Shown: piece by piece, positions 1 to 6,101 of the stretch
Numbering within the stretch: position 1 is the stretch's first letter
Layout of the letters: each line of letters begins with the position of its first letter
Origin: JAQIBY01 sp046546095
Lineage (GTDB): Bacteria; Bacteroidota; Bacteroidia; Bacteroidales; ML635J-15
Length of the DNA: 6,101 nucleotides
Direction: 5' to 3'
NCBI GenBank assembly: GCA_046546095.1
Contig: JBKGYK010000107.1
Location: 1-6,101, forward strand
Translations under genes and position numbers: made by a program
Notes under the pieces: generated by a model
What the model saw: the letters and a program-made list of their open reading frames with translations, nothing else
Database searches by the model: none
What the model was told of the DNA's origin: nothing

Positions 1-21
1 GCCCGGCTATGGCCGGCCTGT

Positions 22-87
22 GGATTTTTTTACTATTCAGGGCACTTCGAAAACAAGTTTTCGGTGCCCTGAATAGTAAAAAAATCC
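22..87. repeat. Long near-perfect inverted repeat (fold-back hairpin)
   Basis: The arms 22-45 and 64-87 are exact 24-nt reverse complements. They are followed inward by a second exact 7-bp stem (48-54 with 57-63), leaving only a 2-nt loop (AA, 55-56) and a 2-nt bulge (TT, 46-47). This gives about 31 bp of pairing in 66 nt. The outer arms end in runs of seven T (25-31) and seven A (78-84). The right arm contains the U-tract half of the tRNA-Pro terminator, so the left arm looks like an inverted copy of the sequence just beyond that terminator. Neither strand has a free T-run immediately after the hairpin, so it does not read as a simple terminator itself. Its origin (fold-back replication, small inverted duplication or regulatory hairpin) is inference. 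Confidence 0.9.
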
Positions 88-114
88 CTTCCAGCTTGCG
101 CTGAAAGGGATTTT
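78..114 (-). terminator. Rho-independent terminator of tRNA-Pro
   Basis: Read on the minus strand, just after the tRNA 3' end, 114-105 pairs with 90-81 (10 bp, including the AAGGGA/TCCCTT core). After one C/A mismatch an inner 4-bp CAGC/GCTG stem (103-100 with 95-92) closes a 4-nt loop. The 3' side runs into seven T residues (84-78 on the minus strand). Placement 7 nt beyond the tRNA discriminator base fits a dedicated terminator. Its distal arm (81-87) is also part of the larger fold-back repeat, so the two structures cannot form fully at the same time. Confidence 0.85.
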
Positions 115-121
115 ATGCTTG

Positions 122-196
122 TCGGGATGGCGAGATTTGAACTCGCGACCCCTCGCCCCCCAGACGAGTACTCTAACCGGGCTGAGCTACATCCCG
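122..196 (-). tRNA. tRNA-Pro, anticodon GGG
   Basis: The 75-nt minus-strand sequence folds into a full cloverleaf. The acceptor stem CGGGATG pairs with CATCCCG (196-190 with 129-123). The D arm GCTC/GAGT closes a 10-nt loop. The anticodon stem CTCGT/GCGAG closes the loop CTGGGGG with anticodon GGG at 161-159. A 5-nt variable loop follows, then the T arm GCGAG-TTCAAAT-CTCGC and discriminator A at 122. The C1-G72 pair and GGG anticodon are those of a proline tRNA, reading CCC and CCU. The 3' CCA is not encoded (the sequence continues CAAG), so it must be added after transcription. It appears to be a single-gene unit with its own promoter to the right and terminator to the left. Confidence 0.96.
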
Positions 197-211
197 TAGC
201 ATTTGATGGCA

Positions 212-243
212 CAAAAATACAAGCTTAAACTGAATAATCCAAA
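212..243 (-). promoter_or_regulatory. Promoter of tRNA-Pro (Bacteroidota type)
   Basis: On the minus strand, TATTTTTG (219-212) matches the Bacteroidota -7 consensus TAnnTTTG exactly. A TTTG (243-240) lies 20 nt upstream as the -33 element. Transcription would start around 205-208, leaving a leader of roughly 10 nt before the tRNA 5' end at 196. The motif and spacing are seen directly; the start site is inferred. Confidence 0.75.
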
Positions 244-311
244 AAATACACGGCAGAAAACAATCATTTATGGTAATTTGTTTTGTCTTTCAATTTTAAT
301 GAAATCTTAAC

Positions 312-341
312 TTGTATTATTAAGCTACTGATGTACTTTTG
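312..341 (+). promoter_or_regulatory. Promoter of the TonB-dependent receptor operon
   Basis: TACTTTTG (334-341) is an exact match to TAnnTTTG, with a TTG (312-314) 19 nt upstream as the -33 element. Transcription would begin near 345-348, only about 10-13 nt before the ATG at 358. This position also rules out the in-frame upstream codon at 283 as the real start, because it lies upstream of the promoter. The short leader is A-rich (GTAAAAACAACC) and has no Shine-Dalgarno sequence, as is common in this phylum. Confidence 0.75.
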
Positions 342-357
342 TAAAAACAACCAAACT

Positions 358-2730
358 ATGAAGCGATCACTTATTTTCTTCCTCTTGAGTTTTTTCATTA
401 CTACAGGTTTTGCACAAAAGCACACCATCAGTGGTTATGTTCGTGATGCGGGAACAGGTGAAGAGCTTCTTGGAGCCAATGTATCTGTGGAAGGACAAAA
501 TATCGGGGCCACAACCAATGCCTATGGTTTCTATAGTCTGACCGTTCCTGACGGCAAATACAAACTAAGTTATTCATTCATTGGCTATCAGGAAGAAAAG
601 GTAGATGCAAATATAACTTCAGACAAAAAATTAAATATTGACTTAAAACCAACTGCCTATCAGACAGAGGAAGTTGTTGTCAGTAGCGAGCGATCAGATG
701 CCAACGTAAACAGTAGTCGCATGAGTGTAGAAAAAATCCCCATGGAGGAAGTAAAAAAGTTACCTTCTTTTATGGGTGAAGTGGATGTGATGAAAACAGT
801 CCAGCTAATGCCCGGTGTTCAGGCTGCCGGAGAAGGGAATGCAGGATTTTATGTACGTGGTGGTGGTCCGGATCAAAACCTCATCATACTTGATGAAGCA
901 ACGGTTTACAATGCCTCTCATTTGTTCGGATTTTTCTCTGTTTTCAATGCAGATGCCATCAAGGGTTTTGAACTTTACAAAGGTGGCATGCCGGCTCAAT
1001 ATGGCGGAAGGGTATCATCGGTAATGGATATTCAAATGAACAATGGCAACATGAAATCCTATGATTTTGAAGGTGGCATCGGAACCATCGCAACCCGGTT
1101 TACAGCACAGGGGCCCATAAAAAAAGACAAAGCCTCTTTTCTTATTTCCGGTCGTCGCACCTATATTGATGTGCTCATTAAACCTTTCATCAATAAAGAT
1201 TCACCATTTAAAGGTTCCGGGTACTATTTCTATGATGGTAACCTGAAGCTGAATTACAAATTTTCTGATAGTGACAGGCTGTATTTATCAGCCTATTATG
1301 GTGAAGATATTTTCAATTTCTCCAGTACTGATGCCGGCTTTAATCTGAAAATCCCCTGGGGCAACGGAATTGGAAGTCTGCGCTGGAATCACCTGTTTAA
1401 CAATAAATTCTTCGTAAACACGACAGCACTGTTTTCAGACTACAAGTTCAGGACAGATATCTCTATGGGTTCTGGTGAAGATGCCGATTTTCGTCTGATT
1501 CAAAACTCAGGAATCAGGGATTTTCATTTCAAACAGGACTATACATACCTCCCCAATCCTCTACATGAAATACGATTTGGTGCAGAATACATATACCATA
1601 CATTCACACCAAACACGGTAAATATTGAACAGGACAATCAGGATATTGACCTGGGAAGCTCAGAAAAGCAGTTTGCCCATGAAGCTGCCGTGTATCTCGG
1701 TGATGATTATACCATTACTGAAAAACTCAGCATCTACGCCGGACTCAGAGCCAGTACTTTCATTCAGACAGGACCTTTTACCAGATATGTTAAGGATGAA
1801 TACCGGCTTGACAATGTGGACAGTGTGAAATACAAATCCGGCGATATTGTGGCAGATTATTATTCTCTTGAACCCAGACTAAACATCAAATACAGCCTCA
1901 GTCCCACAAGCTCGGTCAAGGCGTCATACATGCGCAACAAGCAATACATTCATCTTGCCAGCCTGTCAGCTTCAACCCTGCCGACAGACCTCTGGGTGCC
2001 AAGTTCTGATGTAGTGCAGCCGCAAATAGGAGCACAATATGCAGTTGGGTATTTTCGCAATTTCAAAGACAATCTTTTTGAAACATCCATACAGATATAT
2101 TACAAGGACATGGACAATCTGATAGAATATGCAGATGGAGCATTGCCAATGGACCAGCTCAATGATAATGCCGACAATTATTTTGTCTTCGGTAAGGGCA
2201 CATCCTACGGTGCGGAACTCTTTATCAAAAAACGCTATGGCGATCTAACAGGCTGGCTGGGATATACTCTTTCAAAAACAGACAGAACTTTTGATGATAT
2301 CAATGAAGGGAAACCTTTCCCGGCCAAATATGACAGGCGCCACGATCTTTCCCTTTCCCTGTCTTATCAGATCAATGACAAACTATCGGCATCCACTGTT
2401 TTTGTCTATGCAACAGGCAACACTACCACACTGCCGGTGGCTCGATATACCATCAACGGAGAAATCATTGAAGAATACGGGGACAGAAATTCATACCGGA
2501 TGGACCCCTATCACCGGCTCGATCTAAGTCTGACGTATATTCACAAAAAAACCAAAAACTGGGAATCATCCTGGAACTTTTCAGTCTACAATGTTTACAA
2601 CCGGAAAAATCCCTACTTTATATATTTTGATTATGAAGGAAATGCCAGCGACGGCAGCTTTCAAACAAGTGCCAAACAGGTATCGCTATTCCCGGTTTTA
2701 CCGGCTGTAACCTGGAACTTTAAATTCTGA
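358..2730 (+). CDS. TonB-dependent outer-membrane receptor with CarboxypepD_reg-like domain
   Basis: A 790-aa outer-membrane active transporter, predicted to move a ligand across the outer membrane with energy from TonB-ExbB-ExbD. Start 358 is chosen because it gives a clean signal peptide (KR, then a hydrophobic stretch, cleavage near FAQ at 18-20) and lies just downstream of a consensus promoter. Residues about 21-97 form a carboxypeptidase-D regulatory-like beta-sandwich (ISGYVRDAGTGEELLGANV, then NAYGFYSL and SFIGY). Residues about 112-230 are the plug, with LPSFMGEVDVMKTVQLMPGV, VRGG at 166-169, LIILDEATVYN and a GGMPAQYGGRVSS motif. The rest is a beta barrel ending in WNFKF, a terminal-Phe outer-membrane assembly signal. 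There is no STN domain, so no FecR/anti-sigma signalling is expected. It is shorter than typical SusC proteins (about 1000 aa) and has no SusD partner. A DUF4249 lipoprotein gene follows 4 nt downstream. The ligand is unknown. Confidence 0.93.
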   Translation: MKRSLIFFLLSFFITTGFAQKHTISGYVRDAGTGEELLGANVSVEGQNIGATTNAYGFYSLTVPDGKYKLSYSFIGYQEEKVDANITSDKKLNIDLKPTAYQTEEVVVSSERSDANVNSSRMSVEKIPMEEVKKLPSFMGEVDVMKTVQLMPGVQAAGEGNAGFYVRGGGPDQNLIILDEATVYNASHLFGFFSVFNADAIKGFELYKGGMPAQYGGRVSSVMDIQMNNGNMKSYDFEGGIGTIATRFTAQGPIKKDKASFLISGRRTYIDVLIKPFINKDSPFKGSGYYFYDGNLKLNYKFSDSDRLYLSAYYGEDIFNFSSTDAGFNLKIPWGNGIGSLRWNHLFNNKFFVNTTALFSDYKFRTDISMGSGEDADFRLIQNSGIRDFHFKQDYTYLPNPLHEIRFGAEYIYHTFTPNTVNIEQDNQDIDLGSSEKQFAHEAAVYLGDDYTITEKLSIYAGLRASTFIQTGPFTRYVKDEYRLDNVDSVKYKSGDIVADYYSLEPRLNIKYSLSPTSSVKASYMRNKQYIHLASLSASTLPTDLWVPSSDVVQPQIGAQYAVGYFRNFKDNLFETSIQIYYKDMDNLIEYADGALPMDQLNDNADNYFVFGKGTSYGAELFIKKRYGDLTGWLGYTLSKTDRTFDDINEGKPFPAKYDRRHDLSLSLSYQINDKLSASTVFVYATGNTTTLPVARYTINGEIIEEYGDRNSYRMDPYHRLDLSLTYIHKKTKNWESSWNFSVYNVYNRKNPYFIYFDYEGNASDGSFQTSAKQVSLFPVLPAVTWNFKF

Positions 2731-2734
2731 TATC

Positions 2735-3718
2735 ATGAAAAACACACGCATATACAGCATCATAATACTACTGAGTCTGATCACCGCCATAGCTTGTGAA
2801 ACAGACATCACTGTGGATCTTCCGGAACCTGAAGACAAGCTCATAGTTGAAGGGCGCATTGATCAGGGCGGAAAAGCAAGAGTATTCCTGAGTAGCAACA
2901 TTGGCTATTTTGAACCGGTAAGCATTCCGGAAATAAGCGAATCGACAGATATCTCACAATACGTAAGTTTTCTGGAAGAAAGCATGGGCCTGATCTACGA
3001 CAGCACCATCGTAATCACTGTAAACAATGGACAAATCATTGACAGCCTTAAACCATCATTTATCCCGGAATTTCCCTATTTCGGATACCGGGGATCTGAA
3101 ATTGTGGGTGAAGAGGGACAAAACTACAGGCTGGACATCGCATACAAGGATAAAAAATATTGGGCAGAAACCTACATTCCTCAAGCTGTTCAGATTGATT
3201 CTGTATGGTACACTTTTGCACAAGACAACGATACTCTGGGATTTCTGCATTTCCTATTTCAGGATCCTGTCAATGTCCGTAATTTTTATTCCATGGAATT
3301 ACAAACTGTGGGAGAACACACATCTTACTTCCCGCCCTATTTTGGCAGCTTTGCTTTTGATGATGCAGGACTTGACGGAGATACCATCCGCTACACTCCA
3401 CTTACCAAAGCATATGACGGAAATGATTTTTTTCAGGCAGAATTTGAAGAAGAAGGAGATTTTGAAAATGCCGTATATCATAAATTCGGCAGCACGGTTA
3501 ATCTTAAACTCAGCAGCATAGACAAACAGCTTTTTGTTTTCTGGATGTCTTTCTTCAAACATCTGGGAACCGCGGGCAATCCTTTCACCAACCCTGCCAC
3601 ACTTGATTCAAATATCATGGGAGACAAGGCTGACGGATATTGGGGAGGATATGGCTTTGAAATCAAAACCGTAACAATAGACAGCTCACTTGTGGTGAAT
3701 GAACAAAATAACAACTAA
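2735..3718 (+). CDS. DUF4249 family lipoprotein
   Basis: A 327-aa protein that I recognise as a DUF4249-type protein of Bacteroidota. The N-terminus (MKNTRIYS, then a hydrophobic run) ends in a lipobox-like AIAC, so Cys21 is the likely lipidated residue. The mature protein starts with an acidic segment (ETDITVDLPEPEDK), followed by LIVEGRID, the family's usual opening strand. The C-terminal portion GNPFTNPATLDSNI (about 281-294) and GYWGGYGFEIK (about 301-311) also fits the family. Biochemical function is unknown. The ATG lies 4 nt after the receptor stop codon with no separate promoter or Shine-Dalgarno sequence, so it is probably co-transcribed and translationally coupled. Genes of this family commonly sit beside TonB-dependent receptors without a SusD, so an accessory surface or periplasmic-face role in ligand capture is inferred, not shown. 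Confidence 0.85.
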   Translation: MKNTRIYSIIILLSLITAIACETDITVDLPEPEDKLIVEGRIDQGGKARVFLSSNIGYFEPVSIPEISESTDISQYVSFLEESMGLIYDSTIVITVNNGQIIDSLKPSFIPEFPYFGYRGSEIVGEEGQNYRLDIAYKDKKYWAETYIPQAVQIDSVWYTFAQDNDTLGFLHFLFQDPVNVRNFYSMELQTVGEHTSYFPPYFGSFAFDDAGLDGDTIRYTPLTKAYDGNDFFQAEFEEEGDFENAVYHKFGSTVNLKLSSIDKQLFVFWMSFFKHLGTAGNPFTNPATLDSNIMGDKADGYWGGYGFEIKTVTIDSSLVVNEQNNN

Positions 3719-3737
3719 TCTGTTTTTAGCATGATAT

Positions 3738-3754
3738 TCCGGAAAATCTCCGGA
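3738..3754 (+). terminator. Weak hairpin after the receptor/DUF4249 operon
   Basis: TCCGGA (3738-3743) pairs with TCCGGA (3749-3754) across a 5-nt loop, starting 19 nt after the DUF4249 stop codon. The 6-bp stem is GC-rich but is followed by CTAGTTTCC rather than a T-run, so it may be a transcript-end stabilising hairpin or a poor terminator rather than a strong intrinsic one. Confidence 0.3.
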
Positions 3755-3791
3755 CTAGTTTCCTGAAATACTGCCCGAATTAGTTGCCAAC

Positions 3792-3812
3792 TTACTGATT
3801 AATCAGCAGTAA
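3792..3812. repeat. Palindrome in the trxB upstream region
   Basis: CTGATTAATCAG (3795-3806) is a perfect 12-bp palindrome. An alternative pairing, TTACTG (3792-3797) with CAGTAA (3807-3812), overlaps it, so the area is doubly symmetric. It lies 86 nt before the trxB ATG. A dyad of this size could be an operator for a dimeric regulator, but an AT-rich 12-mer palindrome can occur by chance and I recognise no specific regulator site. The rest of 3719-3892 shows no gene, RNA or clear promoter. Confidence 0.35.
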
Positions 3813-3892
3813 CTCTTGTTCTTTTTTCAAATATTTTACGTGTTTTAAACTGGTTTTATTAATATTGTAATCCCAAATTAAGTGATTTGATT

Positions 3893-4849
3893 ATGGAAAG
3901 ATTAAAATGTCTTATTATCGGTTCCGGCCCCGCGGCCTATACCGCAGCAATCTATGCAGCCCGCGCCAACCTCAGTCCTGTTGTAATTGAAGGTTTGCAG
4001 CCCGGTGGTCAGTTAACAACCACCACAGATGTGGAAAATTTCCCGGGTTATCCCGAGGGCATTACAGGACCGGAAATGATGGAAGATTTAAAAAAACAGG
4101 CACAGCGGTTTGGTTCTGATGTGCGCTTTGGATTGATTACAGAAGTAGACTTCTCGACAAGGCCATTCAAGATCAAAGGAGATCCCGGCATAGATATGGA
4201 AGCCGATTCTGTAATCATTGCCACCGGTGCCACTGCTAAATACCTGGGGTTGGAATCCGAAGAAAAATTCAAAGGTCGTGGTGTCTCTGCCTGTGCCACA
4301 TGCGACGGTTTCTTTTACAAAGGTAAAGATGTGGCTGTGGTTGGTGGTGGTGATTCAGCCGCCGAAGAAGCAACCTACCTGGCAGGACTTGCACGCAAAG
4401 TCTATATCATCGTGAGAAAAGACCACATGCGCGCATCCAAAGCCATGCAGGCACGTGTAGATCAGACACCCAATATTGAGATGCTGTACCAGCATACAAC
4501 CAAAGAAGTTCTTGGTGATGATATGGGTGTAACAGGTGTTCTGCTGCACAATTCCGCAACAGGTGAAGATGTCGAAATAAAGGTTGACGGATTCTTCCTC
4601 GGCATCGGCCATTTACCCAACAGCGGGCCTTTTAAAGACTTTCTGGAAACGGATGAAACCGGATACATTATAACCAAAGGAAATTCTACCCGCACCAATA
4701 TTCCCGGTGTGTTTGCCTGTGGTGATGTAATGGACAATACCTACAGACAGGCAATTACTGCGGCAGGATCCGGTTGCAAAGCCGCTCTCGACGCAGAAAA
4801 ATACCTGGCAGAAAAAGATATTGTAGAAATTGATATAATCAACGAGTAA
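3893..4849 (+). CDS. trxB: Thioredoxin reductase (NADPH)
   Basis: A 318-aa cytoplasmic flavoenzyme that uses NADPH and FAD to reduce oxidised thioredoxin, supplying electrons for ribonucleotide reduction and disulfide control. The length is normal for low-molecular-weight bacterial TrxB. The N-terminal FAD-binding glycine motif GSGPAAY is at residues 10-16 and ENFPGYP at 48-54. The redox-active disulfide is CATC (Cys134, Cys137) followed by DGFFYKGK. The NADPH-binding motif GGGDSA is at 151-156, and VRKDHMR at 174-180 corresponds to the HRRxxxR phosphate-binding segment, with V for H and K for the second R. The second FAD motif GVFACGDV is at 272-279, followed by YRQAITAAGSGC. Start 3893 (ATG) is preferred over an in-frame TTG two codons earlier, because MERLKCLIIGSG gives the usual short lead into the FAD motif. 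No Shine-Dalgarno sequence or thioredoxin gene is visible nearby. A strong terminator follows. Confidence 0.96.
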   Translation: MERLKCLIIGSGPAAYTAAIYAARANLSPVVIEGLQPGGQLTTTTDVENFPGYPEGITGPEMMEDLKKQAQRFGSDVRFGLITEVDFSTRPFKIKGDPGIDMEADSVIIATGATAKYLGLESEEKFKGRGVSACATCDGFFYKGKDVAVVGGGDSAAEEATYLAGLARKVYIIVRKDHMRASKAMQARVDQTPNIEMLYQHTTKEVLGDDMGVTGVLLHNSATGEDVEIKVDGFFLGIGHLPNSGPFKDFLETDETGYIITKGNSTRTNIPGVFACGDVMDNTYRQAITAAGSGCKAALDAEKYLAEKDIVEIDIINE

Positions 4850-4887
4850 AAACACTCTGACTGTCTTTACTTTAGCCTGGTATCAAG

Positions 4888-4935
4888 AAATCCCTGAATT
4901 TTAATCATTTTCATTGATTGGTTTAGGGATTTTTT
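4888..4935 (+). terminator. Rho-independent terminator of trxB
   Basis: An 11-bp stem is formed by AAATCCCTGAA (4888-4898) and TTTAGGGATTT (4922-4932), with one G-T wobble. An inner AATCA/TGATT pairing can extend it. The right arm runs into six T residues (4930-4935). It begins 38 nt after the trxB stop codon and separates trxB from the next gene. Confidence 0.85.
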
Positions 4936-4944
4936 GTATATTAG
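4914..4944 (+). promoter_or_regulatory. Candidate promoter of the secreted-protein gene
   Basis: TATATTAG (4937-4944) matches TAnnTTTG at all but one defined position (A for the third T). A TTG at 4914-4916 lies 20 nt upstream. Transcription would start near 4950, giving a leader of about 45 nt. A TAAAA at 4982-4986, 9 nt before the ATG at 4996, resembles the A-rich ribosome-binding signal described for Flavobacterium. The -33 element would lie inside the trxB terminator hairpin. Confidence 0.45.
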
Positions 4945-4995
4945 CCAACTAGGATAGAACGATAATTAATATTTTTTAAACTAAAATTTAAGCTT

Positions 4996-6101
4996 ATGAG
5001 AAAATTTATTCTAACGCCCCTGATAGCTATGCTGCTGTCATTCGGGCTCACGTTTAACCTGACAGCTCAAGACCTGATGATTACAGGTGTCGCTGATGGA
5101 CCTCTTTCGGGAGGAACACCAAAAGCCATTGAGCTCTATGTCATCAATGACGTACCCGACCTAAGTGAGTACGGAATTGCCATTGCCGCAAACGGAGCTT
5201 CCTCTCCAGGCTCACCTGCGTTTGATCTACCAGCTGACCCGGCAACTGCAGGCGAATATTATTACTTAGCCGGCACAGAACAGGATTTCATTGATTTCTT
5301 TGGTTTCTCTCCTGACTTTACCTCAGGATCCGTATCTTTTAACGGTGACGATGCCATTGAACTTTACCAAAACGGTTCTGTAGTTGATGTTTTCGGCGAA
5401 GTTGGTGTCGATGGCACCGGTGAGGCCTGGGATTATCTCGATGGCTGGGGATATCGTGTTGATGACACCAGCCCCGCTGCAACTTTTGATGCGAACGACT
5501 GGACATTCTCAGGAACAAATGAACTCGAAGGTGGCACAACCAACGCCGACTGTAATCAACCTTTCCCCATTGGAACATTCTCCATGGGTGGCGGTTGTTC
5601 ACCAATCACTACCTTCCCCTGGACAGAAGATTTTGACGGAGACTGGACCTCCTGGTGCTGGACTGTAATTGACAATGACAGTGACGGCACAACCTGGACT
5701 CAGGATGATACTTATATCACCCCACATTCAGGTGACTGGACTGCTCACGGGATGGGTAATGCTGATGACTATCTGATTACGCCTGAAATTGCTGTAAACT
5801 CAGCTAATTTCCTGATAGAATGGTATGATGTTGTTGAAAGCGCATCTTACAACAACACCTATGATGTATTGGTTTCAACTACCGATACTGATCCGGCAAG
5901 TTTTACCGATAACCTGGGAACTTTTGACTGTACCAATACGGATTGGACAAAGCACTCCCTGGACTTATCTGCTTATGATGGTCAGAACATATATATTGCC
6001 TTCCATCAGACCTATTCTGGTGCATCGAATTGGGGATTTGGCATTGATGATGTTACCATCCGTGAAGCCAACACAGAAACCGATATCCTTACCTACAGCT
6101 T
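4996..6101 (+). CDS. Secreted protein, LTD-like plus choice-of-anchor J domain (partial, 3' end missing)
   Basis: The frame is open for 368 codons to the window edge, so the C-terminus is not seen. An N-terminal signal peptide (MRKF, hydrophobic stretch, cleavage near LTAQ at 22-25) indicates export. Residues about 26-195 resemble a lamin-tail-like (LTD) beta-sandwich: ITGVADGPLSGGTPKAIELY, then SFNGDDAIELYQNGSVVDVFG (114-134) and a late GWGYR...DWTFSG segment. Residues about 205-356 resemble a choice-of-anchor J (cleaved-adhesin type) domain: FPWTEDFDG, IDNDSDGTTW (225-234, a DxDxDG-like possible calcium loop), DYLITPEI (258-265), and a closing WGFGIDDVTI (346-355). The following TETDILTYS appears to begin another repeat-type domain. 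These domains are usual in large extracellular Bacteroidota proteins that end in a type IX secretion signal, which would lie outside the window. No catalytic motif is seen, so adhesin, matrix or enzyme-accessory roles remain open. It is probably transcribed separately from trxB. Confidence 0.82.
   Translation, partial: MRKFILTPLIAMLLSFGLTFNLTAQDLMITGVADGPLSGGTPKAIELYVINDVPDLSEYGIAIAANGASSPGSPAFDLPADPATAGEYYYLAGTEQDFIDFFGFSPDFTSGSVSFNGDDAIELYQNGSVVDVFGEVGVDGTGEAWDYLDGWGYRVDDTSPAATFDANDWTFSGTNELEGGTTNADCNQPFPIGTFSMGGGCSPITTFPWTEDFDGDWTSWCWTVIDNDSDGTTWTQDDTYITPHSGDWTAHGMGNADDYLITPEIAVNSANFLIEWYDVVESASYNNTYDVLVSTTDTDPASFTDNLGTFDCTNTDWTKHSLDLSAYDGQNIYIAFHQTYSGASNWGFGIDDVTIREANTETDILTYS

Noticed and set aside
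3..16. Small GC-rich hairpin CCGGC-tatg-GCCGG at the left edge
   Set aside because: Only 5 bp, cut off from its upstream context by the window edge, and not directly followed by a T-run; its role cannot be judged.
283..357. An upstream in-frame start that would lengthen the TonB-dependent receptor by 25 residues
   Set aside because: The promoter -7 element (334-341) lies downstream of it, the extension would put a non-signal-like stretch ahead of the clear signal peptide, and the ATG at 358 gives a normal receptor N-terminus.
3027..3521. A 164-codon open frame inside the DUF4249 gene on the same strand
   Set aside because: It overlaps a recognised lipoprotein gene completely in another frame, and its translation shows no domain, signal peptide or sensible composition.
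3860..3867. TAATATTG as a possible trxB promoter -7 element
   Set aside because: It has one mismatch to TAnnTTTG and no TTG at the right distance upstream, so it is too weak to list as a feature.
3887..3892. A TTG start two codons before the trxB ATG
   Set aside because: The ATG at 3893 gives the typical TrxB N-terminus, and no ribosome-binding signal favours the TTG.
5339..5668. Open frames on both strands inside the secreted-protein gene
   Set aside because: They are shadows of the long open frame from 4996, whose translation shows a signal peptide and two recognisable domains.

Overview
The window looks like chromosomal DNA from a member of the Bacteroidota. The evidence is the kind of genes present (a TonB-dependent receptor with a carboxypeptidase-D-like N-terminal domain, a DUF4249 lipoprotein, and a secreted protein with a choice-of-anchor J domain), near-consensus Bacteroidota promoters (TTG, about 19-20 nt, TAnnTTTG), and the lack of Shine-Dalgarno sequences in front of the genes. 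I cannot name a genus from the sequence.

Layout. Positions 1-196 hold a tRNA-Pro(GGG) gene on the minus strand with its own intrinsic terminator. Beyond that terminator lies a long, almost perfect fold-back repeat (22-87). Positions 197-357 form a divergent promoter region, with one promoter firing left into the tRNA and one firing right into the receptor gene. Positions 358-3718 are a two-gene operon separated by 4 nt: a 790-aa outer-membrane TonB-dependent receptor and a 327-aa DUF4249 lipoprotein. A 174-nt spacer follows, with a weak hairpin and a palindrome. Next comes trxB (3893-4849), encoding thioredoxin reductase and followed by a clear intrinsic terminator. The last gene starts at 4996 and runs off the window. 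It encodes a secreted protein with an LTD-like domain and then a choice-of-anchor J domain, likely a type IX secretion cargo.

How the genes relate. The receptor and the DUF4249 lipoprotein very probably act together at the outer membrane in TonB-driven uptake of an unidentified ligand. trxB is an independent housekeeping redox gene and no thioredoxin gene is visible beside it. The last gene appears to be a separate transcription unit. No mobile element, CRISPR array, phage gene or defence system is visible. The window is mostly ordinary. The points most worth a second look are the fold-back repeat that shares an arm with the tRNA terminator, the receptor/DUF4249 pair of unknown ligand, and the truncated multidomain secreted protein.
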